A DNA stretch of 64,000 bases from Temperatibacter marinus (GCF_031598375.1 NZ_CP123872.1:2352501-2416500); one strand, 5' to 3'; positions 17,425 to 26,237 are shown, counted from the first letter of the stretch. Numbers and translations: made by a program. Notes: generated by a model not told the origin, from the letters alone.

Positions 17425-17425
17425 G

Positions 17426-18625
17426 ATGACGACAGAGAAGCCCTATAAAAGAATAGTATATTTCCTAGGTGGTCTACTGCCATATGGACCTCGCTATTAT
17501 TTACCTTTCTTAAAACGAGGGGCACGGCAGCATTCAAAACTGTATGACCGCTCGATCTCATTCGAAAAGAATGGAGAATGGCAAGGATCCCCGGAAACTC
17601 TTTTACGTACAACTGAAGAAGGCTGCAGAAATGTGGAGACGCGATATCGGTTTCTGGCTTGGGATGATTTAGTCAAGGGAAGGCTAGACAGGAGTTTTAT
17701 TGTTGCGACCTTGCATAGTTATTTGCTTTTTATAAGGCTAATTTTTTCAGGTGATATTTTTAAAATCTATCGATACTACTGGGGCTTTGGTAATGGAATT
17801 ATGGTGCTTGCTGTTATGCAGCTTCTGATTCAATTTGGGGGGCTTGGTGTGGGGCTTCTCGCTTTTAACTACAGTTCAATTGATGTCTCTCCTGTGATTG
17901 CGTGGAGCTTGAGTTTCCTTTTTGGTTTTTTTGCGCTTGTTTTTGTTCAGTGGCGGGGGGATCCTTTTCGATTCCAGATGTCTAACGAGTTGCTAAGGAT
18001 GCGTTGGGATTATGCCCATGGTCAATTCGATGATGTTAAGCCTCGATTAGAACGTTTCCGCCTGAATTTGAAAGAGAGTTTACAACAGGAAGACTGCGAT
18101 GAGTTTATTCTTGTCGGTCATAGTTATGGTTCTCTGATTGCCGTTGACATGATGGCGGATTTGCTACGAGATGTGCCCGAAGAGAAAAGTAAAGCCAAAA
18201 AACTTGGCCTTGTCACATTGGGCTCTATTCATCATTTTCTAGCGGTCTTGCCTTCTGCGGTAAAATACAGAAAGTCTTTGGAAGAGGTTGGGTCCAGTAA
18301 TCGTCTATATTGGTTCGAACCCTTTATTCCTCAGGATGGCATGAATTTCCCCAAATGTAATCCGATTCACGATTTTACGTCTGTTCAGCCAATTTCAGGC
18401 CCTCACCAAAAGTCTGTAAAGTATAAAGAACTCGTTCGGCGAGAAACGTATGCTAAGAAGAAACGAGATTTCTGGAGTATGCATTTTCAATATTTAAAAG
18501 AGGGTGACTATCAAGGAGATTATAGCTATTTTAGAATAATCTGTAGTGATCAGCCATTAAGTGAAAATTATGGACTCCGCGAGAAGTCAAAAAAGGGCTT
18601 TGTTAGACCGCAGGAACTAGGATAA
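17426..18625 (+). CDS. Membrane-associated alpha/beta-hydrolase-like protein, function unknown
   Basis: 399 aa. The N-terminal strand YFLGGLLPYGPRYYLPF is a possible oxyanion region. Two transmembrane helices lie near residues 123-149 and 155-176. FILVGHSYGSLIAVD (nucleophile-elbow Ser233) is the classic GxSxG of lipases and esterases, followed by KLGLVTLGSIHHF. A likely catalytic acid and His cannot be fixed by eye. It sits between the LpxR-like and P450 genes with 1- and 4-nt gaps, so a lipid or fatty-acyl substrate is a reasonable inference. I do not recognise a named family. Confidence 0.7.
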   Translation: MTTEKPYKRIVYFLGGLLPYGPRYYLPFLKRGARQHSKLYDRSISFEKNGEWQGSPETLLRTTEEGCRNVETRYRFLAWDDLVKGRLDRSFIVATLHSYLLFIRLIFSGDIFKIYRYYWGFGNGIMVLAVMQLLIQFGGLGVGLLAFNYSSIDVSPVIAWSLSFLFGFFALVFVQWRGDPFRFQMSNELLRMRWDYAHGQFDDVKPRLERFRLNLKESLQQEDCDEFILVGHSYGSLIAVDMMADLLRDVPEEKSKAKKLGLVTLGSIHHFLAVLPSAVKYRKSLEEVGSSNRLYWFEPFIPQDGMNFPKCNPIHDFTSVQPISGPHQKSVKYKELVRRETYAKKKRDFWSMHFQYLKEGDYQGDYSYFRIICSDQPLSENYGLREKSKKGFVRPQELG

Positions 18626-18629
18626 TTTT

Positions 18630-20063
18630 ATGGCAGAAGACAATATATCCCAAAAAGCGGCTTGTCCCTTTCACCCCCCAAAACCTAAGCATAGGAAACA
18701 CGGGCTCTCTTTCATTCGACGGCTTTTTTTGGGACGGAAAATGGATATGCTCGGAAACTATACGGAGAAAGCATATAGTTATCTTATGGGGAAAAATAAC
18801 ATGGGCTTGGGGTCCGTCTATGCTATTAACTGTCTTGAAAGTACACGCAAGGTTCTTGTCGACGAATCTGATGACTTTCCGAAAAGTGAGGTCATGTATC
18901 GGACTTTGGAACCTCTGGTTGGGCGCTCAGTCTTTTCAGTAAATGGTGAAGAATGGAAAGCTCAACGCAAGAGGCTTGCCCCTGCCTTTGCCCATCTGCA
19001 TGTCCAACGCGGTTTTGGGGGGATGATGGCCGCAGTTGATCGTATGCTGAAAGAAGTAAAGGTTGCTGCTGAAGGGGACGGCCTTATCGATATCGACAAG
19101 GTTATGTCGAAAGTCACAGCAGATGTCATCTTTAGGGTGATGTTCTCTGGGTCTTTGGATGGGCCACGCGGTAATGCCATATACACTAATTTCCAACGCT
19201 ACCAACAGGAGCAGAGGTATTTTAGTTTGCGGACCCTTATTAATTGGCCTCGCTGGATGCCTATCCTTGGTCACCGACAGAATAAAAAAGCAAGAGAAGC
19301 TGCATCCTCTATCAGGGAAATTCTTTTTGATATTGTTACTCAGAGGATAGCTCTGCCTGTCGCTGACCGGCCGGAGGATATGCTGACAGCTATTCTAGTT
19401 GAATATAGTAAAGATTTTAAAGATGATATTCCAGTTGTAGAGTTGGTTGATCAAATTGCTTTTTTCTTTCTTGCAGGCCATGAAACGACAGCGGCTTCAA
19501 CAACGTGGGCAAGCTACCTTTTGTCTCAAAGTCCGGAAGATGAAAATCGACTTGTTCGCGAAGTGTATGATGTTACTCAAAAAGAGCCAATAGAGTTTAA
19601 AGACCTAAAGAAGCTTAGATTTGTAGATGCTGTTTTTAAAGAGTCTATGCGGCTTTATGCTCCGGTGCCTTATTTTCCTAGAGAGAGTACCAAACCAACG
19701 CAAATTAGAACGCATAACCTCAAAAAGGGATCTCAGATTACGGTGAATGCTTATTTTATCCACCGCAATACACGGTGGTGGGATCAGCCGGATCATTTTA
19801 TTCCAAGCCGTTTTTTGGAGGAGGGGGGCTGCCCAGAAAATAAGCTCGCCTTTATTCCATTTTCAGCAGGTCCAAGAATTTGTCCGGGGGCTAACTTTGC
19901 TACAGTTGAAGCGACACTCATTTTGGCCTCCTTATTCAAAGAATATTCTCTCACCTTAGAAGAGGACTTTGCAGTAGAACCCTTTGCGCAACTCACTTTA
20001 AAGCCCAAAAAGGGGATTTTAATGCGCGTTTCTAAAAGAGACGAACCTTCGTCACTTGAGTGA
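18630..20063 (+). CDS. Cytochrome P450
   Basis: A 477-aa haem monooxygenase. The I-helix oxygen-binding motif is AGHETT (282-287), the K-helix is KESMR (E338, R341), and the haem loop FSAGPRICPG places the axial thiolate at C418. The sequence resembles CYP4/CYP102-like fatty-acid hydroxylases more than the short bacterial camphor type, judging by the FIPFSAGPRICPGANFA region; substrate unknown. There is no obvious signal anchor, and ferredoxin and reductase partners are not adjacent. Last gene of the smc operon-like run. Confidence 0.93.
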   Translation: MAEDNISQKAACPFHPPKPKHRKHGLSFIRRLFLGRKMDMLGNYTEKAYSYLMGKNNMGLGSVYAINCLESTRKVLVDESDDFPKSEVMYRTLEPLVGRSVFSVNGEEWKAQRKRLAPAFAHLHVQRGFGGMMAAVDRMLKEVKVAAEGDGLIDIDKVMSKVTADVIFRVMFSGSLDGPRGNAIYTNFQRYQQEQRYFSLRTLINWPRWMPILGHRQNKKAREAASSIREILFDIVTQRIALPVADRPEDMLTAILVEYSKDFKDDIPVVELVDQIAFFFLAGHETTAASTTWASYLLSQSPEDENRLVREVYDVTQKEPIEFKDLKKLRFVDAVFKESMRLYAPVPYFPRESTKPTQIRTHNLKKGSQITVNAYFIHRNTRWWDQPDHFIPSRFLEEGGCPENKLAFIPFSAGPRICPGANFATVEATLILASLFKEYSLTLEEDFAVEPFAQLTLKPKKGILMRVSKRDEPSSLE

Positions 20064-20179
20064 AGAATTTCTCACGATCAACATTACGAAAACATTCTGC
20101 TATGCCTTTGTTTTTTATAGTAGTTTTTCGGCTTCACTTTGAGCAATGTAAAATGCTAGAAAAACTGTCCCGCAAAGGC

Positions 20180-20208
20180 TTGACAGGCTAAAATCTTGAT
20201 CCTATGGT
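20180..20208 (+). promoter_or_regulatory. Putative promoter of the atpI-B-E-F'-F operon
   Basis: A consensus -35 TTGACA (20180-20185) is 17 nt from TATGGT (20203-20208), leaving a leader of about 65 nt before atpI. It lies in the 217-nt gap after the P450 gene, which holds no other gene. Confidence 0.6.
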
Positions 20209-20279
20209 GCGCGTGCTTTTGGCAGTGATTCTGTATTGTTTTGTTCAGACACTGGCTCTTTCAAAAGGTGGTGCAGTTC

Positions 20280-20582
20280 ATGACTGATGATGAGCAAATT
20301 AAATCTTTGGAAGAGCGGCTCAAAAAGGCCAGAAACCAAGGCGAGCCTGATGTTGATGAAGGGGGTAAACCTTCACCCATGGGACTAGCCTGGAAGCTTG
20401 GTATTGAGCTTGTCATTGGAGTTGTAGTTGGCCTCTATTTAGGCAGTTATATTGATGACTGGTTAGGAACGAAGCCAATTGTAATGATACTTTTAGTCTT
20501 GCTAGGTTTTGCCTCAGGAATTCGGAATGTTATCAAAGTCGCCAGTGAGATGAACAAAGAGACGGATGATCAAAAGCAGTGA
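20280..20582 (+). CDS. atpI: ATP synthase protein I
   Basis: A 100-aa membrane protein at the head of the F0 cluster. It has a charged N-terminal helix (MTDDEQIKSLEERLKKA) and two transmembrane helices (about 40-60 and 67-87) with GLYLGSYIDDWLGTKP between them, characteristic of AtpI/AtpQ-type proteins. AtpI helps assemble the c-ring or handles Mg2+. The frame is open from 20241, but the ATG at 20280 has AAAGG at 20264-20268. Confidence 0.88.
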   Translation: MTDDEQIKSLEERLKKARNQGEPDVDEGGKPSPMGLAWKLGIELVIGVVVGLYLGSYIDDWLGTKPIVMILLVLLGFASGIRNVIKVASEMNKETDDQKQ

Positions 20583-20609
20583 TGCCATTAATTGGCATTT
20601 TGAGTTTTT
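20582..20609 (+). promoter_or_regulatory. Small hairpin between atpI and atpB
   Basis: ATGCCA (20582-20587) and TGGCAT (20593-20598) form a 6-bp stem with a 5-nt loop, followed by TTTGAGTTTTT. It begins at the last base of the atpI stop codon. It may partly terminate or protect the transcript; a weak element. Confidence 0.35.
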
Positions 20610-20704
20610 ATTGGATCAATCTCGATATATCCGGGTAAGCCTAATCCGAACTTCTGTGGGGTGGCTAGCCGAGTAAATCGACAAAGTTATAAGAGACAAT
20701 AGTC

Positions 20705-21454
20705 GTGGCAAATAGTCCTTTAGAGCAGTTTAACATCAAAACAATCTACGAGATTAATATCGCAGGTTATGATGTTTCCTTCACCAACAGCTCCCTCGTG
20801 ATGACCCTTACTGTTATTGCAATTTCAATTTTCCTTCTTGGAGGAATTAGAAAGCAGTCAATGGTTCCGGGTCGGTGGCAGTCAATGGTCGAGATGGCGT
20901 ATGAGTTTATCGCCAATATGGTGCGTGAAAATGTCGGTAAAGAAGGGAAACAGTATTTCCCATTTATCTTCACGCTCTTCTTGTTCATTCTAGGCTGTAA
21001 CCTGGCGGGAATGATCCCAGGAAGCTTTACATCAACTTCACATATCATCGTAACATTTGCGTTGGCTGGTGTCGTTTTTGTAGGCGTAACATTGATCGGT
21101 TTTGCAAAGCATGGTCTTGGATTTTTAAAGTTGTTCGCACCGTCAGGTGTGCCAGCTCCCTTGTATGTCCTGATTGTGCCAATTGAAGTAATGTCTTACT
21201 TCACGCGTCCGATTTCACTGTCTGTGCGTCTGTTCGCAAATATGCTAGCAGGTCACATTATGATGAAAGTATTCGCAGGTTTCGTAATTTCGCTAGGCGC
21301 TCTAGGCGTTGGCGGTGTTATCGGCGCCATTGGTCCGTTTGCTTTTAACATTTTCCTGACAGGTCTGGAAATATTGGTGGCCTTCCTTCAGGCCTATGTA
21401 TTCGCAATTCTTTCTTGTATCTATCTGCATGATGCTATGCATCCTGCACACTAA
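20705..21454 (+). CDS. atpB: F0F1 ATP synthase subunit a
   Basis: Forms the proton half-channels against the c-ring. 249 aa with about five transmembrane helices. The essential Arg is in RPISLSVRLFANMLAGH, and the C-terminal helix has LEILVAFLQAYVFAIL. The GTG start (MANSPLEQFNIK) agrees with alphaproteobacterial AtpB N-termini. Upstream is a 122-nt gap with a small hairpin. Confidence 0.97.
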   Translation: MANSPLEQFNIKTIYEINIAGYDVSFTNSSLVMTLTVIAISIFLLGGIRKQSMVPGRWQSMVEMAYEFIANMVRENVGKEGKQYFPFIFTLFLFILGCNLAGMIPGSFTSTSHIIVTFALAGVVFVGVTLIGFAKHGLGFLKLFAPSGVPAPLYVLIVPIEVMSYFTRPISLSVRLFANMLAGHIMMKVFAGFVISLGALGVGGVIGAIGPFAFNIFLTGLEILVAFLQAYVFAILSCIYLHDAMHPAH

Positions 21455-21516
21455 GGTAGACAAGAGAATAATTTTAACTGACTTAACAACTTGTAAACTT
21501 TGAAAAGGAATTCAAC

Positions 21517-21741
21517 ATGGAATTAGAAGCTGCAAAAATGATTGGCGCTGGTATCGCAACTCTTGCTCTTGCTGGTGTAGGTATTGGTCTTGGTAACATC
21601 TTTGGTTCATTCCTCAATGGTGCTCTACGTAACCCATCAGCTGCTCCAAAAGTATTCGGTAACCTTCTTCTAGGCTTCGCCCTAACAGAGGCTGTTGCTC
21701 TCTTCGCGCTTGTTATCGCGTTCTTGATCCTATTTGGCTAA
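21517..21741 (+). CDS. atpE: F0F1 ATP synthase subunit c
   Basis: A 74-aa two-helix hairpin that makes the rotor ring. The polar loop LRNPSAAPK is present and the ion-binding carboxylate is E58 ([15 protein letters not shown]). The Gln and hydroxyl residues of Na+-type rings are missing, so a proton-driven ring is expected. AAAAGGA at 21502-21508 is a strong ribosome site, fitting the high copy number of subunit c. A stable hairpin follows. Confidence 0.98.
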   Translation: MELEAAKMIGAGIATLALAGVGIGLGNIFGSFLNGALRNPSAAPKVFGNLLLGFALTEAVALFALVIAFLILFG

Positions 21742-21759
21742 GATCAGATTTCACTTTAG

Positions 21760-21784
21760 CCCCGCATTCTACGGAGTGCAGGGG
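21760..21784 (+). promoter_or_regulatory. Stable UACG-tetraloop hairpin downstream of atpE
   Basis: CCCCGCATTC (21760-21769) pairs with GAGTGC-A-GGGG (21774-21784), giving ten base pairs with one bulged A and one G-T wobble. The loop is a C(UACG)G tetraloop of the UNCG class. No clean T-tract follows, so it is more likely a 3'-end stabiliser or partial terminator that raises subunit c over b'/b. Confidence 0.6.
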
Positions 21785-21868
21785 TATACTGTGAAGGTAG
21801 TTTTGATGGTCGGTTCCCTTGGGAAAAGACAATCATTCTGATGTAACTCTAAGGAAAAGAGACAGGAT

Positions 21869-22420
21869 ATGGCACAAGCCGAAAATACTGTTGCAATGAC
21901 CGAACAACCTGCCAAGCAGGCTGGTTTGCCGCAACTTGACTATACCACCTTCTCTGAGCAGGTGGCCTGGCTTTTCCTGACCTTTATCGTTCTCTATATC
22001 ATCGTGTCACGCATTGCCTTACCTAAGGTAGACAAAGTGATAGAAGAGCGTGATGAGAAAATCGCTACTGATCTTGATAAGGCTGAAAAGCTACGGATTG
22101 AAGTTGATGAGATTAAAGCTTCTTACGAAGCCTCACTAACGAAAGCCCGTGCGAATGCCCAAAAGGCTTCTATGGAAACAAAAGACGCTATTCAGGGTGA
22201 CATTACTAAAGCTGCGGACGAATTGGACGCAAAGCTGTCTAAAGAGGCAGATGAAGCTGCAAGTAAAATTGCGGCTGCTAAGGCTGATGTCATGGCTGAT
22301 CTAGAGTCTGTTGCTACAGAAGTTGCCAATGATCTGGTTAGCAAACTCACAGGTCTGGAAGCAGACGAGAAAAGCATTAAGGCTGCAGTTGCAGCTGAGC
22401 TTTCAGCGAAAGGAGCGTAA
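21869..22420 (+). CDS. atpF': F0F1 ATP synthase subunit b'
   Basis: One of two divergent stator-stalk subunits typical of alphaproteobacteria and phototrophs. 183 aa: a polar N-terminus, a single transmembrane helix at about 28-50 (VAWLFLTFIVLYIIVSRI), then a long charged coiled coil rich in Ala/Glu/Lys. The motif ALPKVDKVIEERDEKI is the usual b' membrane-exit segment. Its stop is 3 nt before atpF. Confidence 0.95.
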   Translation: MAQAENTVAMTEQPAKQAGLPQLDYTTFSEQVAWLFLTFIVLYIIVSRIALPKVDKVIEERDEKIATDLDKAEKLRIEVDEIKASYEASLTKARANAQKASMETKDAIQGDITKAADELDAKLSKEADEAASKIAAAKADVMADLESVATEVANDLVSKLTGLEADEKSIKAAVAAELSAKGA

Positions 22421-22422
22421 CA

Positions 22423-22923
22423 ATGGCAGGTGATGCATTTTACCTCAGCTCAACTTTTTGGGTTGCTGGCTCTTTCGTGGTTTTTATCGGTTTAGTCGTT
22501 TATGGCAAAGCTCATAAAAAAATCGCTGATATGTTAGATGAGCGCTCGGCTGCTATCGCCAAGCAAATTGAAGAAGCACAAAGCCTTCGTGATGAAGCTG
22601 AAAAGCTGCTTGCTGATTATCAGCGTAAGCAACGTGAAGCTGAACAAGAAGCCTCTGATATTGTTTCTGCGGCCAAAGATGCTGCATCAGCTTTAAAGGC
22701 TGATGCTGAAGCTGAAATTGAGAAAATGATCGAACGTCGTACACGTATGGCTTCCGAGAAAATTGCTCAAGAAGAAGCAAGTGCCGTTAAAGAAGTGAAA
22801 GCTGCTGCCGTGGATGTCGCAATTGCTGCTACAGAAACTGTTTTGGCTGACACTCTTAAGGGGAAAGCTGGTAAGCCTCTTGTTGAGGCATCAATCGATG
22901 AGATTGAAGCAAAGCTTTCTTAA
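22423..22923 (+). CDS. atpF: F0F1 ATP synthase subunit b
   Basis: 166 aa with a transmembrane helix at about 9-28 (STFWVAGSFVVFIGLVVYGK) followed by a coiled coil beginning KIADMLDERSAAIAKQIEEA, the standard subunit b pattern. Dimerises with b' to link the a subunit to F1. F1 genes (atpHAGDC) are elsewhere, as normal in alphaproteobacteria. A terminator follows at once. Confidence 0.96.
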   Translation: MAGDAFYLSSTFWVAGSFVVFIGLVVYGKAHKKIADMLDERSAAIAKQIEEAQSLRDEAEKLLADYQRKQREAEQEASDIVSAAKDAASALKADAEAEIEKMIERRTRMASEKIAQEEASAVKEVKAAAVDVAIAATETVLADTLKGKAGKPLVEASIDEIEAKLS

Positions 22924-22941
22924 GACTCATTACTAAGAATT

Positions 22942-22980
22942 AAAAGGCGCTCTCTACTTATGTCGGGGGCGCCTTTTTTT
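22942..22980 (+). terminator. Rho-independent terminator of the atp operon
   Basis: AAAGGCGC (22943-22950) and GCGCCTTT (22969-22976) pair around an 18-nt loop and run into seven T residues. Positioned about 20 nt after the atpF stop. Confidence 0.85.
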
Positions 22981-23042
22981 ATCATTTCAATATTTTTCTT
23001 ATTTCATAATGACAGAATGATAGGGTCTGTTAAAACAGTGAG

Positions 23043-23921
23043 ATGAGTGAAGAAAATCAAAGAATTGAAAAATTGATGATTTGGGCAACACGAGCAAGCA
23101 GTTTGGTTGCGCTTACTCTCGTCGTGACAAAATTCTACGCCTGGTTTTATAGCCAATCTGTGGCACTTTTTGGGTCTATGCTAGATAGTGGGCTCGACCT
23201 TGCAGCTTCGCTCATGACTCTCTTTGCCGTGAAGACAGCCATTCAGCCCGCGGATGAAGATCATCGATTTGGTCACGGCAAAGCCGAAGCCATTGCAGGT
23301 CTTTTTCAAGGATCGCTCATGGCGGGGTCTGCTTTCTTTTTGTTATTTGAGAGCGGTCGGGCTCTTTTGGCTCCGCGTCCAAGCGTGGCGCAAGACCTTA
23401 TCTTAGGTGTTTCTGTATTTGCGATCGCGTTAACACTCGTGCTCGTTATTTTTCAATCCTATGTAATAAAACAGTCTAACTCTTTAGCTGTGCAGGGAGA
23501 TCATCTTCACTATATGGGTGATTTAATGCTTAACTGTTCAGTTATTGCATCAGTTTTCCTTGCAAATTATGGGCTGACTTATGCTGATGGAATTTTCGGC
23601 TTTTTGATTGCAGGTTACATTCTGAAAGGATCTTACGATGTGGCCAGACCGTCTATAGATATGTTGATGGATCGTGAAGTGCCCTTTGAGGAGAGAGAGC
23701 GTATTATTCAGACAGCTTCTTCAGTTGATGGGGTGAAAGGTATACATGAAGTGAGAACTCGGCTTTCTGGGCGTTCCACTTTTATACAGATGCATATAGA
23801 AGTATCCGGCACACTTTCAGTAAACGAGGGGCATGCTATCGCAGATCTTGTTGAGAAAGCCCTAAATAAAGACTTTCCAGAGGCAGAAACTCTGGTCCAT
23901 ATTGACCCTTATCAGTCCTAA
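23043..23921 (+). CDS. Cation diffusion facilitator (FieF/YiiP-like) metal efflux protein
   Basis: 292 aa, six predicted transmembrane helices and a C-terminal cytoplasmic domain. The transport-site residues match YiiP: D48 and D52 (DSGLDL) in TM2 and H156 and D160 (HYMGD) in TM5. The HRFGHGKAE loop motif and the cytosolic VKGIHEVRTRLSG and MHIEVSG segments fit the family. The D-D-H-D site suggests Zn2+/Fe2+/Cd2+ over Mn2+; exact metal is unknown. ATG at 23043. Convergent with the LytTR gene, 9 nt away. Confidence 0.93.
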   Translation: MSEENQRIEKLMIWATRASSLVALTLVVTKFYAWFYSQSVALFGSMLDSGLDLAASLMTLFAVKTAIQPADEDHRFGHGKAEAIAGLFQGSLMAGSAFFLLFESGRALLAPRPSVAQDLILGVSVFAIALTLVLVIFQSYVIKQSNSLAVQGDHLHYMGDLMLNCSVIASVFLANYGLTYADGIFGFLIAGYILKGSYDVARPSIDMLMDREVPFEERERIIQTASSVDGVKGIHEVRTRLSGRSTFIQMHIEVSGTLSVNEGHAIADLVEKALNKDFPEAETLVHIDPYQS

Positions 23922-23930
23922 GAAGCCTTT

Positions 23931-24743
23931 TTATTTGGGCACTCTTCCACTCGTAAGCATCTCATCTGAAATTTCTTTACCGCGAGGTAGCTCGCTTTCG
24001 CCTATGGTAATATTTTCAGTATTGAATGATTTTATGTGGTTTATATTCGCTACATAAGATCTATGAATGCGCAAAAATCGTTCGGGAAGTTTCTGAGTGG
24101 CAGACTTTAGGGAGCTATAGGCTACAAGTTTTTGCCCACCTGTAAGGCAGTAGGTAACATAGTTACCCATGCTTTCGATATGCGTGATTTCATCGGGTCT
24201 TAACAGATGGGTGCGCCGTTCAGAGATAACTTCGATAAGGCTTTCTTGGGGCCTAGCATTATTTTTACTGGCTTCAAATAGATAGAAATGAAACATTTTA
24301 ATAAATCCTACCACCAGGACAGTTGTATTGATTAAGAGGCTATTTCGAAAAAACTCAGCGCCTGTCCAAAAATCTACAGTCTGTCCCAGCAGGAGGGTTT
24401 CATAAAAATAATAATCTAAAAGGCGTTGAAGAAACCCAGCGAGTAAAAGCATGCCTGCATAGCTGATGAAAAAATTCTTATACTGTCGATTTAAGAGATA
24501 GCGAGGCATCAAAATATAGATCATGCAGTAGGCCGCTGCGATTCTGACAGGCAATAATATAAATTCTAAGTAGAAAGAGGCGAAATAACCTCTGTCAGGA
24601 TGCATCCAGATTAAAGAGAAGCTTACATAATAGGTTAGCCAAAAGAGTAAATGAGACACAGGGCGGGATTGAAAAATATAATAGGGGCTAAGCCTTGTCT
24701 CCGGGTGACCGAGATCAGAGTCTGTTGCCGTTTTATTCGTCAT
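23931..24743 (-). CDS. Membrane-anchored LytTR transcriptional regulator
   Basis: 270 aa from the ATG at 24743, which has AGGAATT 6 nt upstream; the frame is open 13 codons further. About four transmembrane helices (residues 30-150) precede a C-terminal LytTR DNA-binding domain with LLRPDEITHIESMGNYVTY and RFLRIHRSYVANINHI. No receiver or kinase domain is present, so this is a one-component membrane sensor-regulator. Target genes are unknown; the divergent PDZ-hydrolase gene starts 129 nt away. Confidence 0.88.
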   Translation of the reverse strand: MTNKTATDSDLGHPETRLSPYYIFQSRPVSHLLFWLTYYVSFSLIWMHPDRGYFASFYLEFILLPVRIAAAYCMIYILMPRYLLNRQYKNFFISYAGMLLLAGFLQRLLDYYFYETLLLGQTVDFWTGAEFFRNSLLINTTVLVVGFIKMFHFYLFEASKNNARPQESLIEVISERRTHLLRPDEITHIESMGNYVTYCLTGGQKLVAYSSLKSATQKLPERFLRIHRSYVANINHIKSFNTENITIGESELPRGKEISDEMLTSGRVPK

Positions 24744-24872
24744 GCTAATTCCTGTGTTCGTATAATTCCTACTGGATTTCATATAAAGCAGTCTTGCTGG
24801 GACGCGTCAATCTTTCCATAGATTAGGGCCACATTAACCTAAATCACGACAGCTATTGAAGGAAAAATTACC

Positions 24873-26213
24873 ATGCTAAACTATTTTCGAACCAGTCTTA
24901 TTGCAGGAGGACTTTGTATAACTGCTGTGCTGTGTTCGCCTTTGGCGGCAAAAGAATTACCGCGCCATGCCGTTTGGGGCGCAAAATTTTCTCTGAACAC
25001 AAGCGCAGGCGTTACAGTTACCAGTGTCGAACCAAATATGGCGCTCTTCAAGGCGGGCCTCAGAATGGGGGATGTTGTGCTTAAAGTGAATGATCAAGCA
25101 ATCGGAGGCCCTGTTTCTTGGTCAAAAATCACAGCATCATTGATTGCTGGTAGGCAATATAAACTTGTTGTGAGACGGAGCCTTGAAGAGCTGGTTTTCT
25201 CAGTAGAACTGCCACCGGTACAAAAAGAACGCTATGATCATCTGGAGACCACTTATACGTCAATCATCAATGATTATGGGATACGCCAGCAGGTAATCAT
25301 TACAAAACCAAAACAAATGAAAGAAGGGGAAAAGCGGCCAGCCCTCTATATCCTCACTGGACTTAGTTGCAGCAGCGTTGAATTGACACGTCCTCCTGGC
25401 CGCAGTCACAACTGGGGTAGAACGCTAAGAGCTCTTGTCGAGGATACAGGCATGGTTGTCTTGCGTGTTGAGAAGCCAGGGCTTGGGGATAGTGAAGGGG
25501 ACTGCGGCAGTACAGACTTTAAAACAGAATTGAATGGATATGAGGTAGCCTACAAAATGCTGAAATCTCTGCCCTATGTAGACGAAAATAACGTAGTTGT
25601 GTTTGGGTCGTCTATGGGCAGCGCAATTGCACCCTATCTTGCGAATAAATATGGAGCGGCTGGCGTGATCTCAGATGGAACCTTTTATCGCAGCTGGTTT
25701 GAACATATGCTTGAAATAGAACGCCGTATAAAGCGCATGCAGGGGAAGAATGACACAGAGATCACGACACTTATGACTCAGGCCTATATACCGCTTTATT
25801 ATGGCATGCTCATCGAGAAGAAAAGCTACGGCGATGTGATAAACAAGACTCCAAGTCTTGCACAGTATAATTATCATGGGCCCGATCATATGTATGGACG
25901 CCCTGTGCAATATTATCATCAAGTTCAGGATTTTGATTTTGCAGGGAATTGGCAAAACCTAAAAATTCCTGTGCGGCTTCGTTGGGGAACCAATGACTGG
26001 ATCATGAGCGAGTATGATAATGATTTGATTGTCAGCACCCTTAAGCGGGCCGGCAACACCGATGTGATCCTTGAAAAATATCCAGGACTTGATCATTGGA
26101 GCACAGTGCACAAAAGTGAAGAAGATAGTTTCAATGGTCGACCCGGTCAGTGGGAAGAGGCTATTGCTGGAGGACTTGTGGCATGGGCACGGGAACTTGC
26201 AGGCCTGAAATAA
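24873..26213 (+). CDS. Secreted PDZ-domain alpha/beta hydrolase
   Basis: 446 aa with a signal peptide (cleavage near PLAA-KE). Residues about 35-112 form a PDZ-like domain (GVTVTSVEPNMALFKAGLRMGDVVLKV). Residues about 155-445 are an alpha/beta hydrolase: nucleophile elbow FGSSMGS (S247), a downstream Asp in WGTNDWIM and His in LDHWS. The PDZ part may hold the enzyme on a partner's C-terminus or gate access. Upstream LytTR is divergent and might control it. Substrate unknown. The fusion of PDZ and hydrolase is uncommon. Confidence 0.8.
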   Translation: MLNYFRTSLIAGGLCITAVLCSPLAAKELPRHAVWGAKFSLNTSAGVTVTSVEPNMALFKAGLRMGDVVLKVNDQAIGGPVSWSKITASLIAGRQYKLVVRRSLEELVFSVELPPVQKERYDHLETTYTSIINDYGIRQQVIITKPKQMKEGEKRPALYILTGLSCSSVELTRPPGRSHNWGRTLRALVEDTGMVVLRVEKPGLGDSEGDCGSTDFKTELNGYEVAYKMLKSLPYVDENNVVVFGSSMGSAIAPYLANKYGAAGVISDGTFYRSWFEHMLEIERRIKRMQGKNDTEITTLMTQAYIPLYYGMLIEKKSYGDVINKTPSLAQYNYHGPDHMYGRPVQYYHQVQDFDFAGNWQNLKIPVRLRWGTNDWIMSEYDNDLIVSTLKRAGNTDVILEKYPGLDHWSTVHKSEEDSFNGRPGQWEEAIAGGLVAWARELAGLK

Positions 26214-26237
26214 AGGAATTCTGATTATTAACCATAG

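Noticed and set aside
26228-26235. TTAACCAT resembling a CtrA half-site (also at 57162-57169)
   Set aside because: 8-mers in AT-rich DNA occur by chance; spacing of a second half-site is missing, and the second copy overlaps a start codon.
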